Assembly: GCF_005870025.1 (NCBI RefSeq)
Contig: NZ_VATA01000060.1
Location: 1 to 39,077, forward strand
Direction: 5' to 3'
DNA from: Poseidonocella sp. HB161398
GTDB lineage: Bacteria > Pseudomonadota > Alphaproteobacteria > Rhodobacterales > Rhodobacteraceae
Length of the DNA stretch: 39,077 nucleotides
Shown piece after piece: positions 32,101 through 39,077 of the stretch (its first letter is position 1; every line of letters begins with the position of its first letter). Below the pieces are notes generated by a model. The model ran no database searches and was not told where the DNA came from. It saw only the letters and a list, made by a program, of their open reading frames with translations. Made by a program: the position numbers and the translations under genes.

Positions 32101-32241
32101 GACGGGCGGAGGCGCCCTGCGCTGTTGCCGCGTCCGGGGCCTCGAGGCTTGACAGGCCATGCCGCGGAATGCGTCCATGCCGCAGTGCCGTGCCGGTTCC
32201 GCACCCGGCGCGATTCCGGGGCTGGGGTCAGGGGTGATGCC

Positions 32242-32712
32242 ATGGCGAAGGAAATCGAGCGCAAATTCCTCGTCGAAGGCGAGGGCTGGCGCCGGAACGT
32301 GGCGCGCAAGGAGCGCCTGCGCGACGGGATCGTGGCCTTTGGCGACGGCCGCAAGGTGCGCGTCCGCTATGACGGAACACGGGCGACGCTGACCGTGAAG
32401 GGCCCGCGGCGGGGCATTTCCCGCGACGAGTTCGAATACGAGATCCCGCCCGGCGATGCCCGCGTCCTGCTGGAGGAGCATTGCAGCGGCGAGATCCGAG
32501 AGAAGACCCGCCACCACCTTTTCCATGACGGCCAGGAATGGACGATCGACGAATATCACGGCGCGCTCTCGGGGATCCTGCTGGCGGAGATCGAGCTGAC
32601 CTCCGAGGAGGCGCGATTCGCCCGTCCGCCCTGGCTCGGCCGCGAGATCTCCGGCCTGACGGAGCTGCGCCGCACCGCGCTGGCCGGGCTCGACCGCGCC
32701 GCCGGGGGCTGA
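32242..32712 (+). CDS. CYTH-domain protein (class IV adenylate cyclase/triphosphatase-like)
   Basis: A 156-residue single CYTH domain. The N-terminal EIERKFLV motif (residues 4-11) is intact. It is followed by the Lys/Arg/Glu strand pattern of the tunnel (KVRVRYDG, ATLTVKGPRRGISRDEFEYEIP, EKTRHHLF, WTIDEYHG, LAEIELTSEE). CYTH proteins of this length act on inorganic triphosphate or other triphosphates. The SD is weak (GGGGTGATGCC). It is the last gene of the plus-strand group and is followed by sRNA copy B on the other strand. Confidence 0.9.
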   Translation: MAKEIERKFLVEGEGWRRNVARKERLRDGIVAFGDGRKVRVRYDGTRATLTVKGPRRGISRDEFEYEIPPGDARVLLEEHCSGEIREKTRHHLFHDGQEWTIDEYHGALSGILLAEIELTSEEARFARPPWLGREISGLTELRRTALAGLDRAAGG

Positions 32713-32796
32713 CGCGCCGCGAATCCTGATCAGGGAAGGACCTGTCCACGCTCGCTGCCATGCGGCAGGGCGTTTCTGCGTGATTGCGGGGGACTG

Positions 32797-32912
32797 GAAA
32801 AAAGAAAGCGGCGGTCCCAGGGAGGAGGAGGGGACCGCCGCTGATTTCCGCAGCTCAGGGAGGAGGAGGAGCTGCCGGAAACTCTAGAACTCGTGAACAC
32901 AACCTGTGTCTG
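32797..32912 (-). ncRNA. CcsR/cuckoo-type small RNA, copy B
   Basis: About 116 nt on the minus strand just downstream of the CYTH gene. It shares about 90 nt with copy A, including hairpin 1 (32845-32881, identical stem and loop) and the terminator hairpin (GCGGCGGTCCC 32808-32818 with GGGACCGCCGC 32831-32841) followed by a U-rich run. Both loops are CUCCUCCUCCCU. Compared with A, one stem pair is T-A where A has C-G, and another is C-G where A has U-G in minus-strand RNA: compensatory changes that fit only minus-strand transcription. The 5' region differs from A. The 5' end is inferred. Confidence 0.82.
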
Positions 32913-32918
32913 GTATGG

Positions 32919-32947
32919 AAGATAGAGTTTAAGCTGCGCCGCAGCAA
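32919..32947 (-). promoter_or_regulatory. Promoter of sRNA copy B
   Basis: On the minus strand TTGCTG (32942-32947) and TATCTT (32919-32924) are 17 nt apart, the same -35 and spacing as at copy A. CTATCT also fits the -10 of RpoH-type promoters in this group, so stress control is possible. Confidence 0.6.
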
Positions 32948-32959
32948 CCCGTGGTCTGT

Positions 32960-34248
32960 GCAACCCCGCCCTGAGCCATGTGCATGGCGCCGGACCGCCC
33001 GGCGGTGCGGACTTTTCCGATGATGCGGGGGCCATGCCACCGGCGCGTATCTTCGCCGGCAGGGGGACGGGAGGTGTGCCCGCCAGCCGCTGGGGGCGCG
33101 GTGGAGGCGATGCGCCCGCAGGGCGGGGCGCTGACAGCGGCACGGCCATCAGCATCGGGCGCGGCACTGGTCTTGCCCGCGCCGGGAGCCCACGCCATCC
33201 GATCCAGCTCCCGGCTTCGTTCGATGCCCGGGCTGACATGGCCGCGCCGACAAGCCCCGAGTGCGCGCGGGCGCAAGCGACGAAGGCTCAAGGGGCGTCA
33301 TTCGCAGGTGCCTCCATCTTCCCGGGATCCGTTTCCGGCTCCCTTGGCGGCGGAACATGCGTTTTGAAGCACTGCGTCAGGACGAGGCTGCCTGTCGCGC
33401 GCGGTCCCGGGCATGGAAGGCCCCCCGTCGAAACAAGCTCTATCCCTTTTCGGCGATCTGCGAATTGTAGCCTGCGGCGGCCGGTGAGAAAGGCGGGGTC
33501 CGCGCGCCAGCCGCAGGTGGCCGTGGCCGCCTGGCGGGGGCTGCAAGATGCCTCTCGGGCGTCGCCAAGGCGGAAACTGCCCCATATCTGGCAGAGGCCG
33601 CTTCCAGGGGAGAGCAACTCCAGCTGTCTTCTGCATAAGTTTTCCAGGTTGCGCCCGGCGGCTTTCGCCGGACAGGCCCTGTCAGTGCGCTGCCAGACGG
33701 CGTTGCCGCTGCATTGGCCTTTCAATGGCCCGGCTGGCGGCGTCTTCGCGACCCTTCTGGCAGGGCGGGACCGACCGCGCTGAGACGGCAGGCTGATCTG
33801 GCGCATCTGCAGATACCGGAACTGACCTCGGTGCCCCCGCCTGCGGACAGGAGACAGGCGAGCGCTGGATTGGCCATCCGGCCGGGAGTCCAGCTGCGGG
33901 CTGCCCGCCCGCTGCGGTCCGGTCTCCTTCGGCGAAGCCGTCCCCCCGGGTGCAGGCTGTCGGCTGCCATCGTTTCGACTGGGGCGGGGCGCCGGGACGA
34001 GACCGATCCCTTGACCCTGCCGCTGCGCCCAAGGGTTGTGCCAGAGACGGGGCTTTTGCCCTGCTGGCCAGCCGCGGCGCAGGCGGTCGCGAGGGCGGGC
34101 GTCGCCTCGGCCATTGCCGGAACACGCCCGCGCTTCGTCATCGTGGCGCGGGGCCCGCAAGCCGCCGGAACCCGGACCCTGACCGGGCCTTCTGCGAGAG
34201 CCACGGCTTGCCGCAGGCCGAGGAATGCCGGAAACGTGCCGCCGAGGC
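32960..34248. other. Gene-free 1.3-kb region
   Basis: Open frames occur on both strands because of the high GC, but their products are Arg/Pro/Ser-rich with no motif. No promoter, RNA or complete element is recognised apart from one copy of a dispersed repeat (33537-33655). It may be decayed sequence or an integration site. Confidence 0.6.
33537..33655 (+). repeat. Dispersed intergenic repeat, second locus
   Basis: Roughly 65-70% identical to 12049-12168 over about 119 bp in the same orientation. The shared blocks in order are GGGCGTCG, CCAAG-GGAAA, TGGC, GGCCGCT-CC, GAGCAA, TAG/CAG-T-G, CTTC and TTTTCC. The identity was estimated by eye. Confidence 0.5.
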
Positions 34249-35874
34249 TCAGCCGGGGGCGAGGCGGGCGAGGATCGGGGCTTCGGCAAGGCCCGCCACC
34301 GCGCCGGGCAGGCGGCCGCGGGGCATTTCGATCCGCGTGCGCAGGAAATCCCCGGCGATCTCGGGCGGCGCCTTGCGCACCAGCACCGAGGCGGCCAGCA
34401 GCAGCGCGGCATGTTCGGCGAAGCTGCGCGCCTCTGCCTCGCCGGGCAGGCCGGGCCAGCGGTCGCGGAAGGCGCCGAGCGCGCGGCGATAGGCCGGGTC
34501 GAGCGGGGCCGGGGCCTCGAGCTCGGCCGAGAGCCGCTCCGCCGCCAGCGGCACCTTCGCCAGCGTCCGCAGGATGTCGAGGCAGATCACGTTGCCCGAG
34601 CCCTCCCAGATGCCGTTGAGCGGCGCCTCGCGCCAGAGCATCGGCAGCGGCCCGTCTTCGACATAGCCGGAACCGCCGAGCGCCTCCATCGCCTCGCCCA
34701 CGACCAGCGGGCAGAGCTTGTTCGACAGGTACTTGGCCAGCGCGACGCCGATCCGGGCGAAGGCCTGGCTTTCGGGATCGGGGCGGCCGAACGCGGCGGC
34801 GACATGCATCCCGAGCGCCAGGCTGCCTTCGAGGTCGAGCGCCAGATCGGCCAGCACGCGGCGCATCAGCGGCTGCTCGGCGAGCCGCCGGCCGAAGGCG
34901 CGGCGCCCGGAAACCCAGTGATGCGCCTCGGCGAGCGCCGCGCGCATCAGCCCGGCCGGGGCCAGCGCGGTGTCGAGCCGGGTGTGGTGCACCATCGCGA
35001 TCACCGCCTGCACGCCGCGCCCCTCCTCGCCCAGCTGCCAGGCCAGCGCGCGGTCGTACTCGATCTCGGCCGAGGCATTGGAGCGGTTGCCGAGCTTGTC
35101 CTTCAGCCGCATGATCCGCAGCCCGTTGCGGCGGTCCTCCAGCCAGCGGGGCATCAGGAAGCAGGTCAGCCCGCCCGGCGCCTGTGCCAGTGTCAGGAAG
35201 CCGTCGGACATCGGCGCCGAGCAGAACCACTTGTGCCCGCTCAGCCGCCAGTCGGTCCCGTCGCGCTCGGCGCGGGCGGCATTGGCGCGCAGATCCGACC
35301 CGCCCTGCTTCTCGGTCAGCGCCATGCCGAGCGTCGCCCCGCCCTTCTGCGCCAGCGGCGCGACGGCGGGGTCGTAATGGCGCGACATCAGCTTCTGGCG
35401 CCAGTCGGGGAAGCCGCCCTGGGCGGCCAGCGCCGGGATCGCGGCATGGGTCATGGTCAGCGGGCAGCAATGGCCGGGCTCGACCTGGCTGGCCATGTAG
35501 ACCATCGCGGCATGCGCCAGATGCCCGCCCGGCGCGCCCTCCCAGGCGGCCGCGGCATAGCCCGCGCGCTGCGACAGCGCCATGAACCGGTGATAGCCGG
35601 GATGGAACCGCACCTCGTCCAGCCGCCGCCCGCCGCGGTCGAAGAGCGCGAGCTCGGGCGGGTGGCGGTTGCAGTCCCGCGCCGCCTCGCGCATCTCCGC
35701 GCTGCCGAGCGCCTGGCCGTAATGCTCCAGCCCCTCGGCCAGCGCCGGGGCGAGCCCGTCGAGATGCGGCGCCAGCATCGCGTCGCCCAGGGCCGCGACT
35801 GGGCCGCCGAGGGGCAGCGGCTGGTTCTCGACCTCATGGGTGCCAAGCGCGGTCTCGCCGCCGGGACGGGTCAT
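34249..35874 (-). CDS. aidB: AidB-like acyl-CoA dehydrogenase family protein
   Basis: A 541-residue flavoprotein. The N-terminus THEVENQPLPLGG and phrases RHPPELALFDRGGRRLDEVRFHPGYH, GMALTEKQGGSDLRAN, LKDKLGNRSNASAEIEYD and LGGSGYVEDGPLPMLWREAPLNGIWEGSGNVICLDILR follow E. coli AidB nearly block by block at the same length. AidB belongs to the alkylation-stress response and protects DNA; its dehydrogenase activity is weak. ATG 35874 has GAGGAGG about 8 nt upstream. It is the middle gene of a gene-poor area, with no ada or alk gene nearby. Confidence 0.92.
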   Translation of the reverse strand: MTRPGGETALGTHEVENQPLPLGGPVAALGDAMLAPHLDGLAPALAEGLEHYGQALGSAEMREAARDCNRHPPELALFDRGGRRLDEVRFHPGYHRFMALSQRAGYAAAAWEGAPGGHLAHAAMVYMASQVEPGHCCPLTMTHAAIPALAAQGGFPDWRQKLMSRHYDPAVAPLAQKGGATLGMALTEKQGGSDLRANAARAERDGTDWRLSGHKWFCSAPMSDGFLTLAQAPGGLTCFLMPRWLEDRRNGLRIMRLKDKLGNRSNASAEIEYDRALAWQLGEEGRGVQAVIAMVHHTRLDTALAPAGLMRAALAEAHHWVSGRRAFGRRLAEQPLMRRVLADLALDLEGSLALGMHVAAAFGRPDPESQAFARIGVALAKYLSNKLCPLVVGEAMEALGGSGYVEDGPLPMLWREAPLNGIWEGSGNVICLDILRTLAKVPLAAERLSAELEAPAPLDPAYRRALGAFRDRWPGLPGEAEARSFAEHAALLLAASVLVRKAPPEIAGDFLRTRIEMPRGRLPGAVAGLAEAPILARLAPG

Positions 35875-35979
35875 GGCCTGCCTCCTCCTCGCTGGGCCGG
35901 GCGGCCTCCCCGCCTCCCGGCATCTCCAGCCTAGGCCCGCCGTCCCGGCTGCTCCAAGCGAAACCTCGCGGCGCGCGGC

Positions 35980-37056
35980 TCAGGAGGCGGGATCGCGGCG
36001 GATCACGGCGGCGGGCGGACGGCGCAGCGACCAGGGCATGGCGGGCGCGCGGCCGAAGCGCAGAACGAAATCCGGCCGCCGCCCCGGCATGCCGGCCCAG
36101 TCCGCCAGCGCGCCGCGGAAGGCCGGGACCTCGACCGGCTGGTTGACCGGCGCGGTCCGCAGACCCAGCCGCGCCGCGGCCAGGCAGACGCGCTGCAGGC
36201 TGCGCCCGGTCCGGAGGCGGCTGGCCGGATCCTGCCCCGCGCCGGCGAAGACCGCGACCCCGGCGGAGGAGGCGATCTCGGCCCGCAGCTTGTTCCCTTC
36301 GGCCTGCGGGCGGAGCGCCGCGCCGAAGAGGCGCCGGCCGAGCCAGTCGGGCAGGGCGGGCGCCCCGGCCGAAGGCCCGTAGAGCCCGTCCCCGGTAGCC
36401 AGCGCCCGCGCCGGGGAGAAGCGCAGCCAGGCAAGCAGCTCGGCGCGGAAGGCGGGATCGGCAAGCTGGGCGGCGGCGGCGCTGGCCGCGATCTCCGCCA
36501 GCGCCTCCAGCGCCGTGGCCTCCGTGCAGAGGCGCAGCGCCACGCCCTGCGCCGCCCCGGCCGCCTCGAGCTGCAGGAGCTCGGCCGCGCCCGCCCGGCT
36601 GCCGTCATAGGGCCCGCGCGTGGTCTGGCGCAGGGGGATCGCCGCGGCGAGCCGGTCGGGATGCGGGCAGCTCCCCGCGGGGCCGAGCGCGATGGCGACG
36701 CTGTTGCCGTCCCACGCCGCCCGGGCCGCGATCCCTTCCGCGCTGGCTGCGAGGATCAGGTTCTCCGCCGCGCAGCCGAGGCTCAGATGCAGGTGGTGGT
36801 CGTCGGGATCGACCACCGGGGTGCGGCGCGCGGGGTCCGGCAGGATGCGGATCCGCTCCGGCGCGACGAGGAACTGCCAGGGCTGGGTGTTATGGGCATT
36901 CGCCGCGAGCGCGGCCTGGCGCACGAGCTCTTCGAGAAGCGGCGCGCCGGGGACGGGCCGGCGCTGCCGCGCGGCCTCGGCCTGCATCCGGCGCGCGGCC
37001 CCGCCGCTGCCCGGGGCGGGCAGGTCGGAGCTGGGCGGGGGCGGGGACTGTGTCAT
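35980..37056 (-). CDS. Acg-type nitroreductase family protein
   Basis: A 358-residue flavin-type protein of the Acg/nitroreductase-like group. NTQPW (56-60) is the family mark, followed by VDPDDHHLHLSLGCAAENLILAASAEGI. A second half has LRTGRSLQRVCLAAARLGLRTAPVNQPVEV and ends with PDFVLRFGRAP. The arrangement of two nitroreductase-like halves and the length match Acg proteins, in which FMN binding and activity can be unusual. No SD is evident before ATG 37056. The GntR gene 66 bp upstream on the same strand could form a unit with it. Confidence 0.85.
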   Translation of the reverse strand: MTQSPPPPSSDLPAPGSGGAARRMQAEAARQRRPVPGAPLLEELVRQAALAANAHNTQPWQFLVAPERIRILPDPARRTPVVDPDDHHLHLSLGCAAENLILAASAEGIAARAAWDGNSVAIALGPAGSCPHPDRLAAAIPLRQTTRGPYDGSRAGAAELLQLEAAGAAQGVALRLCTEATALEALAEIAASAAAAQLADPAFRAELLAWLRFSPARALATGDGLYGPSAGAPALPDWLGRRLFGAALRPQAEGNKLRAEIASSAGVAVFAGAGQDPASRLRTGRSLQRVCLAAARLGLRTAPVNQPVEVPAFRGALADWAGMPGRRPDFVLRFGRAPAMPWSLRRPPAAVIRRDPAS

Positions 37057-37122
37057 GCCGCCAGCCTAGGCCGATATCCGGCATCGCGGATTGAGCGACA
37101 TCAAGGACGGCGGCCGAAGCGC

Positions 37123-37806
37123 TCAGTCGGAGGGGCCGTCGAAGATGCTGGCCAGCGCATTGCCCGCGGCGGGGCGCCTGCCGTATTCCACCGCCTCCTC
37201 GAGATGGCGCAGATGGCCCTCGAGCAGGCGGCAGGCCAGATCGGCGTCGCCCTGGGCGATCGCGGCGACGATGTCCTGGTGCTCGGTCGAGGCGCAGAGC
37301 TGCGCGCGGCCCGAGCCGTAGCAGCCGAGGATCAGCGCGCTGCGCAGCGTCAGCTCCTCGAGGTACTTGGCCAGCACCCGGTTGCGGCCGAGCTCGGCCA
37401 GCAGCAGGTGGAAGCGGCGCGAGAGGCGCAGCACCTGCGCGCGGCTGGCGAGCCCGGCGGCGGCGCGGGCCTCCTCGTCCAGATGGGCGCGCATCCGCGC
37501 GAGGTCGGCGGCGTCGGCATGGGCGACGGCATTGCGGCAGATCGTGGCCTCGATGGCGCGGCGCGCCTCGAAGACCTGGCGGGATTCCGTTTCGCTGGGG
37601 ATGGCGACGAAGGCGCCGCGGTTGCGCACCAGCTCGATCACGCCATAGCCGGTCAGCATCGCCAGGGCGCGGCGGATCTGGGCGCGGTTGCAGTCGAAGA
37701 TCGCAACGAGCTCCTGTTCGCCGAGCTTGGTCCCGGCGCGCAGTTTCTGGTCCGCGATGGCATCGAGGACGTGATGTATGATCCTGTTTTCGACCGTGTC
37801 CGTCAT
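37123..37806 (-). CDS. GntR-family regulator with FCD domain
   Basis: A 227-residue regulator. The N-terminal winged HTH (residues 5-70: NRIIHHVLDAIADQKLRAGTKLGEQELVAIFDCNRAQIRRALAML) is followed by an all-helical FCD domain (VFEARRAIEATICRNAVAHA, RRFHLLLAELGRNRVLAKYL, EHQDIVAAIAQGDADLACRLLEGHLRHLE) with the usual Asp/His metal-site residues. The ligand is probably a carboxylate. The start is ATG 37806; an upstream open extension is of unlikely composition. It may control the nitroreductase gene next to it. Confidence 0.88.
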   Translation of the reverse strand: MTDTVENRIIHHVLDAIADQKLRAGTKLGEQELVAIFDCNRAQIRRALAMLTGYGVIELVRNRGAFVAIPSETESRQVFEARRAIEATICRNAVAHADAADLARMRAHLDEEARAAAGLASRAQVLRLSRRFHLLLAELGRNRVLAKYLEELTLRSALILGCYGSGRAQLCASTEHQDIVAAIAQGDADLACRLLEGHLRHLEEAVEYGRRPAAGNALASIFDGPSD

Positions 37807-38770
37807 CGCAGGATGATCTAGCCGCTTCGCCGGGCGAAGGCAAAGCCAATCGGATCCGCCGGCGCCCTGCGCTGCTGCTGCCAAGCGCCGCAGAGCAGGC
37901 GGCGCCTGGCATCCGCATCCATCCGCGCCCGCTGGCAGGCAGGGGGACGGCCGGGGATCGGAGGGGCGTCGGAGCGGGCCGGCGTCCTCTCGCGGTCCTG
38001 CCGGGCACAGGTCCTCCGGCGCGAGGCGGCGCCCTGCAGAGCGTCCCTGACCGGATGCGGCGCATGGCGCGGGCAGTTTCCGCCAGAGCGGGAGCCCGGC
38101 CACATCCTGAGCGCCTCGGAACCCGAAGGGTCCGGACCGGTCCCGCTCTGCGCGCCGGCCCCGGTTCGCCGCCGCTGGCTGACATCCGCCTTCTCCTGCA
38201 GGATCGCGGCGCTGCGAGGCTCACTCGCCGGGCGCCCTGGAATGGGACATGCGGGGCCAGCAGTCCGCGCGACTCTGGCGATGGAGGCCTGGCGCGATCA
38301 TCCGGGTGCTATCGGATCCGTGAATGCGGCCAGTTTCAGGGGGCGGGCGCCGCCAAGGCGCGTGCTGGCGGAGCTTTGAAGCGATGCCGGTGATCCTGAT
38401 CTGAAGAGCGCCGGGTTCCGGAACAAGGCACGCGCGCTTCCCCGTTCCGAACGATGCGCCGCAGGTCTGTACGGGCGGACCTGCACGGGGTTGGTGGAGG
38501 AAAGAGGCCCAGGATCAGCCGATTGGCAGGGCAGATGGCGGTCCGGGCGCGGCCCGACGGATGCCGCCTTCTGTTCCCTGCCTATCCGGCGCTATGCACA
38601 AGACGGGAGACTGCGGAACAGTGCTGTCATTTGCGGGAAGCCTCTTTCCTGCCGTGACCTGCCGCAATCACGTGGTCCAGCCCCGATCTTCGTGCATGAT
38701 TGGCCAAGGCGCCACGGCCTGGATGGTCTGCCGAGCTGAGCTGGGCGGCGAAGCCGGTCATTGCGTGACC
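37807..38770. other. Gene-free stretch before the IS110 element
   Basis: No credible gene is seen on either strand. Visible structure is limited to a hairpin GCAGGTC/GACCTGC (38461-38467, 38478-38484) with a 10-nt loop and short GC inverted repeats. It may be decayed DNA around the insertion site. Confidence 0.5.
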
Positions 38771-38940
38771 TCCGGTGCGGGTGGCCGATAACCCAGCAAC
38801 GGGGTCCTGGCTTTACGCGCTTTAGCCCTCATGGTCGCGAGGTTGGCCGACTGGGCCGGTGGTGCCTCCCGCGTCATTCTCCTTCGAGGGTTGCGCCAGA
38901 CGGGTTGGCGCCGAGCCATTATGAATGGGGGAGAGACCAA
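38771..38940 (+). ncRNA. Candidate IS110 bridge RNA / left-end noncoding region
   Basis: IS110 elements carry a structured noncoding RNA in the region outside the transposase that pairs with target and donor DNA. The about 170 nt upstream of the transposase start hold several inverted segments, for example GCGCCA/TGGCGC (38895-38913) and a longer stem region at 38831-38880. The assignment rests on position and on knowledge of the family; the RNA ends are not determined. Confidence 0.35.
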
Positions 38941-39077
38941 GTGCAGGACAGCATCTTCATCGGGCTGGATGTCCGCAAGGCGATGATCTCGGTGGCCGTT
39001 GCGGCGGACGAGCGGGGCGGCGAGGTCCGCCACTGGGGCACCCTCCCCCACCGGCCCGGCCATGTCCGGAAACTGGC
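38941..39077 (+). CDS. IS110-family transposase, N-terminal part (runs off the window)
   Basis: The first 45 codons are present. The reading MQDSIFIGLDVRKAMISVAVAADERGG, then EVRHWGTLPHRPGHVRKL, is the start of the RuvC-like DEDD domain of IS110 transposases, with the first catalytic Asp in GLDVRKA. GTG 38941 follows GGGGGAGAG. The rest of the gene and the right end are outside the window. Together with the structured DNA before it, this is the left part of an IS110 element. Confidence 0.85.
   Translation, partial: MQDSIFIGLDVRKAMISVAVAADERGGEVRHWGTLPHRPGHVRKL

Noticed and set aside
32980-34412. Several open frames of 100-370 codons on both strands in the gap before the AidB-like gene
   Set aside because: Composition is Arg/Pro/Ser-rich, no ribosome sites, no motifs, mutually overlapping on both strands.
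1-39077. CRISPR arrays, tRNA or rRNA genes
   Set aside because: No regularly spaced repeats with unique spacers and no recognisable tRNA/rRNA segments were seen by eye; a tRNAscan or CRISPR search was not possible.

Overview
The window reads as a high-GC alphaproteobacterium of the Rhodobacteraceae (Paracoccus/Rhodobacter-like). The evidence is the strong GC bias in third codon positions, the TRAP-TAXI and SulP transporters, the ArgP/ArgO pair, and two small RNAs with the double CCUCCUCCC-loop architecture of the CcsR or 'cuckoo' RNAs known from Rhodobacter and its relatives. Several items suggest a plasmid, chromid or accessory chromosomal region: a DUF1403-ScpB pair without ScpA, a RarA variant, tandem and dispersed repeats, and an IS110 element at the right edge. 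None of these proves it.

Layout. 1-4532: a tightly packed + strand cyclitol/sugar oxidation operon with two Gfo/Idh/MocA dehydrogenases, three TIM-barrel isomerase-type proteins (the first cut by the window edge) and one ABM-domain protein; inositol catabolism (IolG/IolI-like) is the best guess. 4768-8156: a RarA-like AAA ATPase, then a CBS-domain protein paired with an ArsB/NhaD-type ion transporter. 8208-10286: a DUF4186 protein and the divergent ArgP-type regulator/ArgO-type exporter pair. 10357-11843: DUF1403 and ScpB-like genes. 11844-13106: gene-poor DNA with two 9-bp tandem arrays and a dispersed repeat. 13107-17453 (minus): a UvrD-family helicase and a large patatin-like protein, divergent from 17657-22359 (plus), a YhaO/YhaN (SbcD/SbcC-like) pair.

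22390-22509 (minus): first CcsR-like sRNA. 22752-27871 (minus): RpiR regulator, TAXI solute-binding protein, fused TRAP permease and universal stress protein, divergent from a class III aminotransferase (28015-29340), which looks like an uptake-and-transamination module. 29427-32712 (plus): a small hypothetical protein, a small HTH protein, a SulP anion transporter, a second tiny winged-helix protein overlapping it, and a CYTH-domain protein. 32797-32912 (minus): second CcsR-like sRNA. About 1.3 kb of gene-free DNA follows, then AidB-like acyl-CoA dehydrogenase, an Acg-type nitroreductase and a GntR/FCD regulator (all minus), another 1.1 kb gene-free stretch, and the start of an IS110-family transposase running off the window.

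The most notable signal is the sRNA pair. Two loci 10.4 kb apart share about 90 nt, each with two hairpins presenting the same 12-nt anti-Shine-Dalgarno loop, a U-rich terminator and matching promoter elements. Paired base changes in the terminator stem only preserve pairing if the minus strand is transcribed.
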